The position numbers and the translations under genes were made by a program. This document shows positions 18,473 to 30,370 of a stretch of 59,548 bases of DNA, piece by piece. The notes beneath the pieces were generated by a model. That model ran no database searches, was not told the origin of the DNA, and was given only the letters and a program-made list of their open reading frames with translations. The first letter of the stretch is position 1; every line of letters begins with the position of its first letter. Location: the NCBI RefSeq assembly GCF_014202575.1, contig NZ_JACHHB010000019.1, positions 1 to 59,548 on the forward strand, given 5' to 3'. Source of the stretch: Texcoconibacillus texcoconensis. GTDB taxonomy: Bacteria > Bacillota > Bacilli > Bacillales > Salisediminibacteriaceae.

Positions 18473-18658
18473 TTACCAACTTGCTTTTTTAACACCTGGA
18501 ATTTGCCCTTTATACGCGAGTTCACGGAAACAAATTCGGCATAGTTTGAACTTACGAATGACGGAGTGCGGGCGTCCACAACGTTCGCAACGTGTATATT
18601 CCTGCACTTGGAACTTTTTCGGCTTCTTGGCCTTAGCGATCATTGCCTTTTTTGCCAA
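18473..18658 (-). CDS. rpsZ: 30S ribosomal protein S14, zinc-binding type
   Basis: A 61-aa S14 of the short, zinc-containing class, with paired CxxC motifs in [10 protein letters not shown] and [10 protein letters not shown] (about residues 24-43). A TTG start at 18658 is chosen because GGGAGGA lies eight bases upstream and the family starts MAKK; the in-frame GTG at 18667 overlaps that ribosome-binding site. The track of ribosomal genes continues without a break on both sides. Confidence 0.95.
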   Translation of the reverse strand: MAKKAMIAKAKKPKKFQVQEYTRCERCGRPHSVIRKFKLCRICFRELAYKGQIPGVKKASW

Positions 18659-18691
18659 AGTGTTCACTCCTCCCTATTTGGCTATCGCCTT

Positions 18692-19231
18692 TTATTTTTG
18701 GAATGGCATTCCCATTTCTGTAAGAAGTTCACGAGCTTCTTCGTCAGAATCTGCTGTCGTAACAATTACGATGTCCATACCACGAACTTTATCGACTTTA
18801 TCATATTCAATCTCAGGGAAAATTAGCTGTTCTTTCACTCCGAGTGTGTAGTTTCCGCGTCCGTCAAAAGCTTTTTTCGATACACCACGGAAGTCACGTA
18901 CACGAGGCAAAGAAACAGAGAACAATTTATCTAAGAAATCGTACATGCGCTCGCCGCGCAAAGTTACTTTAGCACCGATTGGCATACCTTCACGAAGCTT
19001 AAATCCGGCGATGGATTTTTTCGCTTTCGTAATGATCGGTTTTTGACCTGTGATTGCTGTTAACTCTTCGACAGCTTTGTCTAGCATCTTAGAGTTTTGA
19101 ACAGCATCGCCGACACCCATGTTGATGACGACCTTTTCGATTTTAGGAACTTCCATAACGGAATCATAGTTAAATTTCTCTGAGATAGAAGAAACGATCT
19201 CTTGATTATACTTCTCTTTTAATCGATTCAT
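18692..19231 (-). CDS. rplE: 50S ribosomal protein L5
   Basis: L5, 179 aa, binds 5S rRNA and contacts P-site tRNA. It starts [12 protein letters not shown] and contains [35 protein letters not shown] and [21 protein letters not shown]. The longer open frame to 19360 runs into rplX and lacks family similarity, so the ATG at 19231 is used. Spacing to rplX is 31 bp. Confidence 0.97.
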   Translation of the reverse strand: MNRLKEKYNQEIVSSISEKFNYDSVMEVPKIEKVVINMGVGDAVQNSKMLDKAVEELTAITGQKPIITKAKKSIAGFKLREGMPIGAKVTLRGERMYDFLDKLFSVSLPRVRDFRGVSKKAFDGRGNYTLGVKEQLIFPEIEYDKVDKVRGMDIVIVTTADSDEEARELLTEMGMPFQK

Positions 19232-19262
19232 TGCTAAATTGACCTCCTTTCGACACTGGCAA

Positions 19263-19586
19263 TTAGTCGAGCGCTTCGCCAGATTTCTTTGCGATACGTA
19301 CTTTTTTACCGTTCTCTTCTTTAAATCCAACACGTGTTGGTTCAGATGTTTTTGGATCAATTGGCATCACGTTTGATACGTGTACTGGCGCTTCTTGATT
19401 CAAAATACCACCTTGTGGGTTTGCTTGAGTCGGCTTTGCATGTTTTTTCACCATGTTGACTCCTTCAACAAGCACGCGTTCGGAAGACGGGTACGCTTCA
19501 AGAACTTTGCCTTCTTTTCCTTTATCTTTACCTGAGATGACTTTAACGTTATCTCCAGTTTTCACGTGCAATTTACGTTGTGACAT
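19263..19586 (-). CDS. rplX: 50S ribosomal protein L24
   Basis: L24, 107 aa. The KOW motif is near the N-terminus ([22 protein letters not shown], about residues 8-29), followed by [20 protein letters not shown]. It starts assembly of the 50S subunit near the exit tunnel. It lies 50 bp after rplN. Confidence 0.97.
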   Translation of the reverse strand: MSQRKLHVKTGDNVKVISGKDKGKEGKVLEAYPSSERVLVEGVNMVKKHAKPTQANPQGGILNQEAPVHVSNVMPIDPKTSEPTRVGFKEENGKKVRIAKKSGEALD

Positions 19587-19636
19587 AAGGGCACCTCCTT
19601 AGCTGACGAATTTCCGTCCGTTTCCTTTTCTATCCG

Positions 19637-20005
19637 TTAAAGCACTTCTGGTGCAAGAGATACAATTTTCATAAATTGGTTTTCGCGTAATTCACGAGCA
19701 ACCGGTCCGAAAATACGCGTTCCACGTGGGCCTTTGTCGTCACGTACGATGACTGCTGCGTTTTCGTCGAAACGGATGTAAGAACCGTCTTTACGACGAA
19801 CTCCGCTCTTTGAACGAACGATAACAGCTTTAACAATTTCACCTTTCTTGACAACGCCACCAGGTGTTGCTTGCTTTACGGAACAAACGATAACGTCCCC
19901 GATATTTGCGGTTTTACGCCCAGATCCGCCCAATACTTTGATGCATTGTACTTCACGAGCTCCAGAGTTATCTGCTACTTTCAAGCGGCTTTCTTGTTGA
20001 ATCAT
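19637..20005 (-). CDS. rplN: 50S ribosomal protein L14
   Basis: L14, 122 aa, starting [19 protein letters not shown], with the family signature [20 protein letters not shown] (about 62-81). It lies at the subunit interface with L19. Standard length and position between rpsQ and rplX. Confidence 0.97.
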   Translation of the reverse strand: MIQQESRLKVADNSGAREVQCIKVLGGSGRKTANIGDVIVCSVKQATPGGVVKKGEIVKAVIVRSKSGVRRKDGSYIRFDENAAVIVRDDKGPRGTRIFGPVARELRENQFMKIVSLAPEVL

Positions 20006-20052
20006 AGTTCCTTAACCTCCCTTCAGGTAAGCAAATGACTTAACTGAACTGA

Positions 20053-20316
20053 TTAGACAATTACAGCTTCTTCAACAACTTCTTCGAGTCTAAAACGTTT
20101 GTTTTTCGAAAGTGGGCGTGTTTCCATGATGCGTACAATGTCGCCATTTTTCGCAACGTTATTTTCATCATGCGCCTTAAACTTTTTCGAGTATTTAACA
20201 CGTTTACCGTACAGTGAGTGCATTTTATACGTTTCTACAACAACTGTGATCGTTTTATCCATTTTATCGGAAACGACACGGCCGACGTAAGATTTACGAT
20301 TATTACGCTCTGCCAA
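20053..20316 (-). CDS. rpsQ: 30S ribosomal protein S17
   Basis: S17, 87 aa, an OB-fold primary rRNA binder with [19 protein letters not shown] at the N-terminus and [20 protein letters not shown] in the middle. It follows rpmC by 20 bp. Confidence 0.97.
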   Translation of the reverse strand: MAERNNRKSYVGRVVSDKMDKTITVVVETYKMHSLYGKRVKYSKKFKAHDENNVAKNGDIVRIMETRPLSKNKRFRLEEVVEEAVIV

Positions 20317-20336
20317 TGGACGAACCTCCTCTCAGC

Positions 20337-21626
<1,290 letters not shown>

Positions 21627-21628
21627 AT

Positions 21629-21970
21629 TTATCCCTCCTTCTTTTCTGTTAGAACGACAGTAATATGACTCGTACGTTTGTTAATACGGCTCGCTCGACC
21701 CATCGCACGCGGGCGGAATCGTTTGAGCGTGATGCCTTCGTCTACGTATGCTTCGCTGACAACGAGATTGTCAGGTTCCATTTCGTAATTGTGCTCTGCA
21801 TTTGCGATCGCAGAGTTGATGAGCTTTTCAACAACAGGTGACGATTTCTTCTGAGTATGGCGAAGAATTGAAATCGCCTCTCCAACGTCCTTACCTCTAA
21901 TCAAGTCAACCACTAAGCGAACCTTGCGAGGAGCAATACGCACTTGTTTAGCTACTGCTTTAGCTTGCAT
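21629..21970 (-). CDS. rplV: 50S ribosomal protein L22
   Basis: L22, 113 aa. [20 protein letters not shown] (11-30) and the beta-hairpin loop [22 protein letters not shown] that lines the exit tunnel are intact; changes in this loop cause macrolide resistance in other bacteria, and none is obvious here. It follows rpsS by 21 bp. Confidence 0.97.
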   Translation of the reverse strand: MQAKAVAKQVRIAPRKVRLVVDLIRGKDVGEAISILRHTQKKSSPVVEKLINSAIANAEHNYEMEPDNLVVSEAYVDEGITLKRFRPRAMGRASRINKRTSHITVVLTEKKEG

Positions 21971-21991
21971 GAATAGTACCTCCTCTCTCTA

Positions 21992-22270
21992 TTAACGTTT
22001 CGTTTTCTTGTCACTACCTGCATGGCCTTTGAAAGTACGGGAAGGAGCAAACTCACCAAGTTTGTGTCCTACCATATCTTCAGAGACGTATACAGGTACA
22101 TGTTTACGACCATCGTGTACGGCAATTGTATGACCGATAAATTGTGGGAAAATTGTTGAGCGACGAGACCAAGTTTTAATAACCTTTTTCTCGTTTGCTT
22201 CGTTCAAAGAATCCACTTTCTTCATCAAGTGATCATCTACAAAAGGTCCTTTTTTCAAGCTGCGACCCAT
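21992..22270 (-). CDS. rpsS: 30S ribosomal protein S19
   Basis: S19, 92 aa, beginning [19 protein letters not shown] and containing [27 protein letters not shown] and [15 protein letters not shown]. It forms a head complex with S13. Standard. Confidence 0.97.
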   Translation of the reverse strand: MGRSLKKGPFVDDHLMKKVDSLNEANEKKVIKTWSRRSTIFPQFIGHTIAVHDGRKHVPVYVSEDMVGHKLGEFAPSRTFKGHAGSDKKTKR

Positions 22271-22327
22271 GTGTGTACCTCCCTTCGCGATTGCCCTACG
22301 GTTCCTACGAACCGTAGCTCAATCCCG

Positions 22328-23161
22328 TTATTTTTTACGACGGCGACGAACAATATATTTGTCCGTGTCCTTATTTTTCTTACGTGTCTTGTAACCAACT
22401 GATGGTTGACCCCATGGGGATACAGGCGATTTACGTCCGATTGGTGCACGACCTTCACCACCACCGTGTGGGTGATCGCTAGGGTTCATAGCAGAACCAC
22501 GTACATGTGGACGCTTGCCTTGCCAACGAGAACGTCCAGCTTTACCTGTGTTCACAAGTTCGTGCTCAACATTACCAACTTGGCCAATTGTCGCACGGCA
22601 TGTTGCAAGAATCAATCGTGTTTCACCTGAACGAAGGCGAATAAGCACGTATTTTCCTTCTTTACCAAGTACTTGTGCCTCTGCACCAGCAGAACGTACA
22701 AGTTGTCCACCTTTACCAGGTTTTAACTCGATGTTATGAACAACAGTACCAACTGGAATATCTTGAAGTTCCAAAGCGTTTCCGCGCTTGATATCTGCAT
22801 CCTTACCGGACATAATTTCATCGCCAACTTTTAAGCCACGCGGCGCAAGAATATAACGCTTCTCACCATCAACGTAGTTGATAAGAGCAATGTTTGATGT
22901 GCGGTTTGGATCGTATTCGATCGTAGCAACGCGGCCTGGAATTCCATCTTTGTTACGTTTGAAGTCGATAATACGATAGTGTCTTTTGTGTCCGCCACCT
23001 TTATGACGGGATGTAATACGACCGTGGTTGTTTCGTCCAGCTGTTTTGCTGATTGGAGCTAACAAAGAGCTTTCCGGCTTATCAGTCGTAATTTCATCAA
23101 AAGTTAATCTTGTCATATTACGGAATCCGTTAGTCGTCGGATTATACTTTTTGATTGCCAT
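22328..23161 (-). CDS. rplB: 50S ribosomal protein L2
   Basis: L2, 277 aa, a primary 23S rRNA binder needed for subunit joining and peptidyl transfer. Conserved stretches include [20 protein letters not shown] (about 45-64) and the invariant [20 protein letters not shown] near the C-terminus, which contains the His important for activity. It is 57 bp upstream of rpsS. Confidence 0.98.
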   Translation of the reverse strand: MAIKKYNPTTNGFRNMTRLTFDEITTDKPESSLLAPISKTAGRNNHGRITSRHKGGGHKRHYRIIDFKRNKDGIPGRVATIEYDPNRTSNIALINYVDGEKRYILAPRGLKVGDEIMSGKDADIKRGNALELQDIPVGTVVHNIELKPGKGGQLVRSAGAEAQVLGKEGKYVLIRLRSGETRLILATCRATIGQVGNVEHELVNTGKAGRSRWQGKRPHVRGSAMNPSDHPHGGGEGRAPIGRKSPVSPWGQPSVGYKTRKKNKDTDKYIVRRRRKK

Positions 23162-23189
23162 CTGGGTTTCCCTCCTTCTCTGTTAAGAT

Positions 23190-23480
23190 TTACGCTTCAA
23201 AGAATTCAATTTCTTTGCTATCTTGCGTAAGTTCTACAATCGCTTTTTTGCGCTTGCGTGTATACCCTGTGTAACGGCCGAAACGTTTGAACTTCCCTTT
23301 GTAGTTCATTGTGTTTACGTTCGCTACCTCCGTGCCATCAAAAATTTCTTCAATAGCTTTTTTGATTTCAGTTTTGTTGGCGCGTGGGTCAACTTCAAAA
23401 GTATATTTGTTCTCTGCCATAAGGTCCGTAGTACGCTCAGTAACCACGGGGCGCTTAATGATATCACGTGCATTTGCCAT
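23190..23480 (-). CDS. rplW: 50S ribosomal protein L23
   Basis: L23, 96 aa, the docking site for trigger factor and SRP at the tunnel exit. [25 protein letters not shown] (9-32) and the Lys/Arg-rich [21 protein letters not shown] are typical. Its ATG shares one base with the rplD stop (TAATG), so the two are translationally coupled. Confidence 0.97.
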   Translation of the reverse strand: MANARDIIKRPVVTERTTDLMAENKYTFEVDPRANKTEIKKAIEEIFDGTEVANVNTMNYKGKFKRFGRYTGYTRKRKKAIVELTQDSKEIEFFEA

Positions 23481-24103
23481 TATCCAAGCACCTCCTCGAC
23501 CTTTTTCGCAGCACCTTGTGTCATAACGAGCTTATCAGATTTAAGAACGTCAAGGACATTAACGCCCTCTGCTGTTAGATAAGCTACGCCTGGGATGTTG
23601 TTAGTAGATAGAGCAACTTGTTGGTTATACTCTTCTGTAACTACTAATGCTTTTTCATCCGCAGATAGATTATTCAAGATGCTAATCATTTCTTTTGTCT
23701 TTGGCTTTTCAAGTGATAATTCTTCTAAAAGAATCACATCATCACTTTGAAGTTTTGAAGACAATACAGACTTCATTGCTAATCGACGAACTTTTTTCGG
23801 TAGTTTATAACCGTAATCGCGTGGTGTTGGTCCGAATACTGTTCCACCACCAACCCACTGTGGAGAACGGGTTGAACCTTGGCGCGCACGCCCTGTTCCT
23901 TTTTGGCGCCATGGCTTGCTGCCACCACCGCTCACATCCGAACGACCTTTTACTTTGTGAGTACCTTGTCTTAATGATGCTTGTTGCATTACAACGGCAT
24001 CGTGAACAACGCTTTCGTTCGGTTCAATACCAAACACGTCATCGTTCAACTCGATGTCGCCTACTTGTGAACCGCTTTGGTTGTATAGAGTCACTTTTGG
24101 CAT
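23480..24103 (-). CDS. rplD: 50S ribosomal protein L4
   Basis: L4, 207 aa. The long loop that reaches the exit tunnel ([21 protein letters not shown], about 46-66, followed by [17 protein letters not shown]) is present and wild-type in appearance. In gamma-proteobacteria L4 represses the S10 operon; in Bacillus this is not established. The start at 24103 ([11 protein letters not shown]) fits the family; ATG 24127 would only add a short basic tail. Confidence 0.97.
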   Translation of the reverse strand: MPKVTLYNQSGSQVGDIELNDDVFGIEPNESVVHDAVVMQQASLRQGTHKVKGRSDVSGGGSKPWRQKGTGRARQGSTRSPQWVGGGTVFGPTPRDYGYKLPKKVRRLAMKSVLSSKLQSDDVILLEELSLEKPKTKEMISILNNLSADEKALVVTEEYNQQVALSTNNIPGVAYLTAEGVNVLDVLKSDKLVMTQGAAKKVEEVLG

Positions 24104-24131
24104 CTTGGCTCCTCCTTTCCTTGCCAATCTT

Positions 24132-24761
24132 TTAGTTTTCTTTTACAGCTGAATGTACAGAAACGTAACTTCTTTTCGCTCCTGGAACATTTCCTTTTAC
24201 TAGAAGTAGGTTACGATCAGTGTCTACCTTTACAACTTCTAGGTTTTGAATCGTCACCTGATTCGTACCCATGCGACCCGGAAGTTTCTTCCCTGGACGA
24301 ACGTGGTTCGGATCAATTGGACCCATCGCACCTGGTCGACGGTGGTAACGGGAACCGTGTGTCATTGGTCCGCGGGATTGGTTATGACGCTTGATTGCGC
24401 CTGCAAAACCTTTACCCTTTGTAATACCAGTAACGTCGATCGCGTCACCTGATTCAAATGTATCTACCTTGACTTCTTGACCAACTTCTAAGTTCGTAGC
24501 ATCTAAGTTACGAAACTCTTTAACGAAGCGCTTAGGCGTTGCATTTGCCTTTTCGGCGTGGCCTTTTTCCGGTTTGTTGATTTGAGATTCTTTCTTATCT
24601 GCAAAACCAAGTTGTACTGATTCATATCCGTCATTTTCAACGGATTTCTTTTGAAGTACAACGTTAGGCTCAACTTCAATTACCGTTACAGGAACCACTT
24701 CACCGTTCTCAGAAAAAACTTGTGTCATACCTAGTTTTTTACCTAAGATTCCTTTGGTCAT
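24132..24761 (-). CDS. rplC: 50S ribosomal protein L3
   Basis: L3, 209 aa, starting [20 protein letters not shown]. The W-loop/finger region that reaches the peptidyl-transferase centre ([20 protein letters not shown], about residues 133-152, and KLPGRMG) is intact. It follows rpsJ by 34 bp and is one of the first proteins to bind 23S rRNA. Confidence 0.98.
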   Translation of the reverse strand: MTKGILGKKLGMTQVFSENGEVVPVTVIEVEPNVVLQKKSVENDGYESVQLGFADKKESQINKPEKGHAEKANATPKRFVKEFRNLDATNLEVGQEVKVDTFESGDAIDVTGITKGKGFAGAIKRHNQSRGPMTHGSRYHRRPGAMGPIDPNHVRPGKKLPGRMGTNQVTIQNLEVVKVDTDRNLLLVKGNVPGAKRSYVSVHSAVKEN

Positions 24762-24795
24762 AAGTCACACCTCCTAATTAAATCTTTTATTTTAA

Positions 24796-25235
<440 letters not shown>

Positions 25236-25240
25236 TAAAT

Positions 25241-25270
25241 ATTATACAATAAAATAACATGCGAATGCAA
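25241..25270 (-). promoter_or_regulatory. S10 operon proximal promoter
   Basis: TTGCAT (25265-25270), 18 bases, then TATAAT (25241-25246) preceded by TG in the extended -10 position. Confidence 0.7.
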
Positions 25271-25307
25271 GTTTTTTTTTATTACTCTCAACGCGGACAC
25301 TTTTTGT

Positions 25308-25336
25308 ATTATACAAGCTGTGTTCGTGGATTTCAA
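25308..25336 (-). promoter_or_regulatory. S10 operon distal promoter
   Basis: TTGAAA (25331-25336), exactly 17 bases, then a perfect TATAAT (25308-25313). It lies about 67 bp upstream of the proximal promoter and downstream of the tuf terminator. Confidence 0.75.
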
Positions 25337-25398
25337 GTTTACAAGTGAATCTTTTAAATGGAAATAAATATATCCTTTGTAAAACCGTCTATTACTAA

Positions 25399-25436
25399 TA
25401 AAAAAACACCCTAGAATCCTAGGGTGCTTTTTGAAG
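25399..25436 (-). terminator. Terminator after tuf
   Basis: On the minus strand AGCACCCTAGGA pairs with TCTAGGGTGTT across almost no loop, flanked by A and T tracts (seven T). It separates the str block from the S10 operon. Confidence 0.9.
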
Positions 25437-25451
25437 TATCATAATCGTAGA

Positions 25452-26642
25452 TTACTCAACGATTGTAGCTACGACGCCCGCACCTACTGTACGGCCACCT
25501 TCACGGATTGAGAATTTAGTACCTTCTTCAATCGCGATTGGTGCAATTAGGTCTACTGTCATTTCTACGTTATCTCCAGGCATAACCATTTCTACGCCTT
25601 CAGGAAGCTCGATGATTCCTGTAACGTCCGTTGTACGGAAGTAGAACTGTGGACGGTAGTTTGCGAAGAATGGCGTGTGACGGCCACCTTCTTCTTTTGA
25701 AAGAACGTAAACTTCAGCTTTGAACTTTGTGTGTGGAGTGATCGTACCAGGCTTAGCTAGAACTTGTCCACGTTGGATGTCATCACGGGAAACACCACGA
25801 AGTAGCGCGCCGATGTTGTCACCTGCTTCAGCGTAGTCAAGAAGCTTACGGAACATTTCCACACCAGTAACAGTTGTTTTGCTGGAGTCTTCTTCCATAC
25901 CGATGATTTCGATTTCATCACCTACGTTTAATTGTCCACGCTCAACACGACCTGTAGCAACAGTACCACGACCAGTGATAGAGAATACGTCCTCAACTGG
26001 CATCATGAATGGCTTGTCTTTGTCGCGATCTGGAGTTGGAATGTAGTTGTCAACTGCTTCCATTAGTTCGAAAATTGCTTGCTCGTACTGCTCGTCACCT
26101 TCAAGTGCTTTAAGAGCAGAACCTTTAACAACTGGTACGTCGTCACCATCGAAGTCGTACTCACCAAGAAGGTCACGAACTTCCATTTCTACTAATTCTA
26201 GTAACTCTTCATCGTCAACCATGTCACATTTGTTCAAGAACACAACGATTGCTGGTACACCAACTTGGCGGGAAAGCAAGATGTGCTCACGAGTTTGTGG
26301 CATTGGACCGTCAGCAGCGGATACAACAAGGATTGCACCATCCATCTGAGCAGCACCAGTGATCATGTTTTTAACGTAGTCTGCGTGTCCTGGGCAGTCA
26401 ACGTGTGCATAGTGACGACTTTCTGTTTCATACTCAACGTGTGCAGTGGAGATTGTGATTCCACGCTCACGCTCTTCTGGAGCACCGTCGATTTGGTCAT
26501 ATGCCATTGCGTCACCAGTACCGTCTTTCTTGTTAAGTACAGTAGTGATTGCTGCAGTTAATGTAGTTTTACCATGGTCAACGTGTCCGATTGTACCAAT
26601 ATTGGCATGGGTCTTCGAACGATCAAACTTTTCTTTAGCCAT
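25452..26642 (-). CDS. tuf: Elongation factor Tu
   Basis: EF-Tu, 396 aa, delivers aminoacyl-tRNA to the ribosome. G-motifs are intact: GHVDHGKT (19-26), switch region RGITI, DCPGH and NKCD. The domain order GTPase, then two beta barrels ending [14 protein letters not shown], is normal. It is the last gene of rpsL-rpsG-fusA-tuf, 116 bp after fusA, and has a strong terminator. Confidence 0.99.
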   Translation of the reverse strand: MAKEKFDRSKTHANIGTIGHVDHGKTTLTAAITTVLNKKDGTGDAMAYDQIDGAPEERERGITISTAHVEYETESRHYAHVDCPGHADYVKNMITGAAQMDGAILVVSAADGPMPQTREHILLSRQVGVPAIVVFLNKCDMVDDEELLELVEMEVRDLLGEYDFDGDDVPVVKGSALKALEGDEQYEQAIFELMEAVDNYIPTPDRDKDKPFMMPVEDVFSITGRGTVATGRVERGQLNVGDEIEIIGMEEDSSKTTVTGVEMFRKLLDYAEAGDNIGALLRGVSRDDIQRGQVLAKPGTITPHTKFKAEVYVLSKEEGGRHTPFFANYRPQFYFRTTDVTGIIELPEGVEMVMPGDNVEMTVDLIAPIAIEEGTKFSIREGGRTVGAGVVATIVE

Positions 26643-26758
26643 TATTAATTTCCTCCTTAAATTGAAGAATAATTTTTATAGTTGGAAAGGTGAGAGATGA
26701 TAATCAGTCACCTTTCCTAGCTTACAATAAATTAAACACAGAAACAATATTTACTGAT

Positions 26759-28837
26759 TTATTCACCAGTTTGTTTCTTGATAATTTCTTCAGAAATGCT
26801 CTTTGGCACTTCTTCATAGTGGTCAAAGTGCATTGTGTAAGCTCCGCGACCTTGTGTGTTTGAACGCAATACTGTTGCGTAACCAAACATTTCTGCAAGT
26901 GGAACGAAAGCTTTTACAATTTGTGCATTACCGCGTGCTTCCATACCATCAACTCGTCCACGACGAGAAGTGATGTCGCCCATGATGTCTCCCATGTATT
27001 CTTCTGGGATAACAACTTCGACTTTCATGACTGGTTCAAGAAGTACTGGTTTACACTTTGATTTCGCTTCTTTTAAGGCTAGGGAAGCAGCTACTTTATA
27101 AGCCATCTCATTAGAGTCAACGTCGTGGTAAGAACCATCAACTAGTTTTGCCTTCACGTCGATCATTGGATAGCCAGCAAGTAGACCATTATCCATCGAT
27201 TCTCTTAGACCTTGTTCAACGGATGGGATATATTCACGTGGAACAACACCACCGACGATCTTGTCTACAAATTCAAAACCTGCGCCTTCTTCGTTTGGTT
27301 CGAACTCAATCCATACGTGACCGTACTGACCACGACCACCAGACTGACGTACAAATTTCCCTTCTACTTTTGCCGCTTCACGTAAAGTTTCACGGTAGGA
27401 AACTTGAGGAGCACCAACGTTAGCTTCAACTTTGAATTCACGCTTAAGACGGTCAACGATAACGTCTAAGTGAAGCTCACCCATACCTGCGATGATTGTT
27501 TGTCCAGTTTCTTCATCAGTATGCGTTTGGAATGTTGGGTCTTCTTCAGCCAACTTACCAAGTGCAATACCCATCTTGTCTTGGTCAGCTTTTGATTTAG
27601 GCTCAACGGACAAGGAGATAACTGGTGCTGGGAATTCCATGGATTCAAGGATAACAAGATCCTTCTCATGACAAAGCGTATCACCAGTTGCCGTTTGTTT
27701 CAAACCAACACCTGCAGCAATATCCCCTGAATAAACAGTGGAGATCTCTTCACGGTGGTTTGCGTGCATCTGGAGAATACGTCCCATACGTTCACGTTTG
27801 TTCTTCGTTGAGTTCTGTACATAAGAACCAGCATTTACTGTTCCAGAGTACACTCGGAAGAATGTCAACTTACCAACGTAAGGGTCTGTCATAACTTTAA
27901 ATGCTAGTGCAGAGAATGGTTGGTTGTCATCTGCGCTACGCTCAACTTCTTCATCAGTATCAGGCTTGATACCTTGAATAGCAGGAACGTCAACAGGTGA
28001 TGGCAAGAAGTCAATCACTGCATCCAACATAAGTTGAACACCTTTGTTTTTGAAGGCAGAACCACATAGAACAGGATAGAATTCAACATTAAGCGTTCCT
28101 TTACGGATCGCTTCCTTGATTTCTGCTATTTCTAATTCTTCACCTTCTAAGTACTTCATCATTAATTCTTCATCGAGTTCAGCAACAGCTTCAACTAACT
28201 TCTCGCGATATTCTTTCGCTTGAGCTTGATACTCTTCTGGAATCTCGCGAGCATCAGTACGTGTTCCTAGGTCATCTTCATAGTAATAAGCTTTCATTTC
28301 TATGAGGTCAATGATGCCATCGAACTCATCCTCTGCACCGATTGGTAGTTGAATAGCGTGAGCATTTGCCCCAAGACGGTCACTTAATGTGCTAAGGGAG
28401 TAGATGAAATCTGCCCCTACCTTGTCCATCTTGTTTACAAATACAATTCGTGGTACATGATATGTTGTAGCTTGGCGCCAAACTGTTTCAGTTTGCGGCT
28501 CAACCCCGGATTGCGCATCAAGTACTGCAACAGATCCGTCTAATACTCGTAGAGAACGTTCAACCTCAACTGTGAAGTCTACGTGTCCTGGAGTGTCGAT
28601 AATATTTATACGGTGGTCATTCCACTGAGCAGTCGTTGCAGCAGAAGTGATTGTGATTCCGCGCTCTTGCTCCTGGGACATCCAGTCCATTTGTGAAGCA
28701 CCTTCGTGCGTTTCACCAATTTTATGAATACGCCCCGTGTAGAAAAGAATACGCTCTGTTGCTGTTGTTTTACCAGCATCAATGTGAGCCATGATCCCGA
28801 TATTACGGGTTTTCTCTAAGGAGAACTCTCTTCCCAT
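26759..28837 (-). CDS. fusA: Elongation factor G
   Basis: EF-G, 692 aa, catalyses ribosomal translocation. G1 AHIDAGKTT (17-25), switch [17 protein letters not shown] and NKMDK are present, followed by the five-domain layout. The C-terminal part includes [14 protein letters not shown] and the domain IV/V region ending [19 protein letters not shown]. No obvious fusidic-acid-type oddity is visible. It stands between rpsG and tuf as in B. subtilis. Confidence 0.99.
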   Translation of the reverse strand: MGREFSLEKTRNIGIMAHIDAGKTTATERILFYTGRIHKIGETHEGASQMDWMSQEQERGITITSAATTAQWNDHRINIIDTPGHVDFTVEVERSLRVLDGSVAVLDAQSGVEPQTETVWRQATTYHVPRIVFVNKMDKVGADFIYSLSTLSDRLGANAHAIQLPIGAEDEFDGIIDLIEMKAYYYEDDLGTRTDAREIPEEYQAQAKEYREKLVEAVAELDEELMMKYLEGEELEIAEIKEAIRKGTLNVEFYPVLCGSAFKNKGVQLMLDAVIDFLPSPVDVPAIQGIKPDTDEEVERSADDNQPFSALAFKVMTDPYVGKLTFFRVYSGTVNAGSYVQNSTKNKRERMGRILQMHANHREEISTVYSGDIAAGVGLKQTATGDTLCHEKDLVILESMEFPAPVISLSVEPKSKADQDKMGIALGKLAEEDPTFQTHTDEETGQTIIAGMGELHLDVIVDRLKREFKVEANVGAPQVSYRETLREAAKVEGKFVRQSGGRGQYGHVWIEFEPNEEGAGFEFVDKIVGGVVPREYIPSVEQGLRESMDNGLLAGYPMIDVKAKLVDGSYHDVDSNEMAYKVAASLALKEAKSKCKPVLLEPVMKVEVVIPEEYMGDIMGDITSRRGRVDGMEARGNAQIVKAFVPLAEMFGYATVLRSNTQGRGAYTMHFDHYEEVPKSISEEIIKKQTGE

Positions 28838-28973
28838 TGACTTTTTCTCCTTCCTTTTTGTAGATGTTCACTATGATGCGAAAGAGAGTCGCATAAATAT
28901 AGGACTCATCTTTACACATCTAGCAGTATCTATTCCCATATCAACCATATTAGATAAGTGGTTGATTAAAATT

Positions 28974-29444
28974 TTACCAACGGTAGTGAGCGAATGCTTT
29001 GTTCGCTTCTGCCATTTTATGCGTCTCTTCACGCTTCTTAACAGCAGCACCAGTGTTGTTAGCAGCATCTAGGATTTCGTTAGCAAGACGCTCTTCCATC
29101 GTTTTTTCACCACGAAGACGAGCATAGTTTACGAGCCAACGAAGACCTAGTGTTGTACGACGGTCTGGTTTAACCTCAACCGGTACTTGATAGTTTGCAC
29201 CACCTACACGGCGAGCTTTAACCTCAAGTACTGGCATGATATTTTTAAGTGCTTGTTCAAAAACTTCTTGTGGATCTTGACCAGCACGCTCTTGTACAAG
29301 TTCAAATGCTTTATAAAGGATCTTTTGTGCTTTTCCTTTTTTACCGTCAGTCATAATACGGTTGATTAAACGAGTAACTAGTTTCGAGTTATACAACGGG
29401 TCAGGTAGTACGTCACGTTTTGCGACAGGACCTTTACGAGGCAT
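28974..29444 (-). CDS. rpsG: 30S ribosomal protein S7
   Basis: S7, 156 aa, organises the 3' domain of 16S r[26 protein letters not shown] at the N-terminus and [24 protein letters not shown] are typical. The ATG at 29444 (MPRKGP) has AAGGAGG upstream; the earlier ATG at 29462 is not needed. It follows rpsL by 56 bp. Confidence 0.97.
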   Translation of the reverse strand: MPRKGPVAKRDVLPDPLYNSKLVTRLINRIMTDGKKGKAQKILYKAFELVQERAGQDPQEVFEQALKNIMPVLEVKARRVGGANYQVPVEVKPDRRTTLGLRWLVNYARLRGEKTMEERLANEILDAANNTGAAVKKREETHKMAEANKAFAHYRW

Positions 29445-29500
29445 GTGTTCCCCTCCTTTCAAATTTCTTAATTTGATAACAATCTATTTGTTAACGATCA

Positions 29501-29926
29501 TTATTTTTTCTTTTTCTTCTTACCAGTTTTCGTTCCGTACTTGGAACGACCTTGCTTACGTCCTTCAACGCCAGCAGTATCTAGCGCACCACGTACAATG
29601 TGGTAACGGACACCTGGTAAGTCTTTAACACGTCCTCCACGGATAAGAACAACACTGTGTTCTTGAAGGTTGTGTCCAATACCAGGGATATAAGCTGTCA
29701 CTTCAATTTGGTTCGTTAAACGAACACGAGCGTATTTACGCAATGCAGAGTTTGGTTTTTTCGGTGTCATTGTACCAACACGTGTACAAACCCCGCGTTT
29801 TTGAGGTGATGATTGATCCGTAGGCACTTTACGGTGACTGTTGTACCCTTTGTTAAGTGCTGGTGAATCATATTTTTTCGGCTTGGACTTACGTCCACTG
29901 CGTACTAGTTGGTTAATTGTAGGCAT
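29501..29926 (-). CDS. rpsL: 30S ribosomal protein S12
   Basis: S12, 141 aa, monitors codon-anticodon pairing. The streptomycin-related loop reads [11 protein letters not shown] and the second loop [13 protein letters not shown], both wild-type, so a resistance change is not indicated. It ends in a run of six lysines. The ATG at 29926, [12 protein letters not shown], is the family start; the open frame extends upstream without support. A strong hairpin lies in the 113-bp leader. Confidence 0.97.
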   Translation of the reverse strand: MPTINQLVRSGRKSKPKKYDSPALNKGYNSHRKVPTDQSSPQKRGVCTRVGTMTPKKPNSALRKYARVRLTNQIEVTAYIPGIGHNLQEHSVVLIRGGRVKDLPGVRYHIVRGALDTAGVEGRKQGRSKYGTKTGKKKKKK

Positions 29927-29997
29927 CGTTATTTTCCTCCTTTCATCATTAATATAAGGCCACTGATCCAGGTGGCTCATTGTTGTGTAAAAAGTAA

Positions 29998-30035
29998 AGT
30001 TTTTGTCGCGGGGGAGTGCCCCGCAAACAAAAACT
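29998..30035 (-). other. Long GC-rich hairpin ahead of rpsL (possible attenuator)
   Basis: On the minus strand, AGTTTTTGT...GCGGGG pairs with CCCCGC...ACAAAAACT across a short loop (about 15 pairs). It lies immediately after the ybxF stop codon and is followed by an imperfect U-rich run (TTTACTTTTTA). It could be a leaky terminator, an attenuator or a processing site between ybxF and the str genes. Confidence 0.55.
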
Positions 30036-30039
30036 TCAT

Positions 30040-30288
30040 TTACTTTTTCAATGCGACCGTCGCAGCGCCAACATCTATTCCACAAGCCTTACCTAATTTT
30101 TTCATCGAATCAACTGTAACGATCGGTACGCCACGTCGATTAGCTGAAGAAAAAATTTTTTGTTTCACTTGTTCATCAATGTCCTCGGCAACGACCACTT
30201 CAGTTACCTTACCATCTTCCAGAGCTTTTAACGTCTGTTTTGTGCCCACCAGTTTCTGATCAGCCTGTGCTACTTTTTCATAAGACAT
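30040..30288 (-). CDS. ybxF: L7Ae-family RNA-binding protein (YbxF type)
   Basis: An 82-aa L7Ae/L30e/S12e-fold protein containing [10 protein letters not shown]-like strand sequence and the family block [19 protein letters not shown] near the C-terminus. In B. subtilis YbxF binds kink-turn RNA and associates with ribosomes. It lies between rpoC and rpsL exactly as in B. subtilis. The RNA target here is not known. Confidence 0.92.
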   Translation of the reverse strand: MSYEKVAQADQKLVGTKQTLKALEDGKVTEVVVAEDIDEQVKQKIFSSANRRGVPIVTVDSMKKLGKACGIDVGAATVALKK

Positions 30289-30370
30289 TTTTCATCCTCC
30301 AAAGCACCAGGGTTTAGGCGCACTTTTATATACTATCATCATGATCTAGTGATGTCAATACTATTTTCTT

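Noticed and set aside
29957-29980. A small hairpin just before rpsL considered as a kink-turn target of YbxF
   Set aside because: The stem GCCAC/GTGGC has a simple loop and no internal bulge with tandem G-A pairs, so it does not fit a kink-turn.
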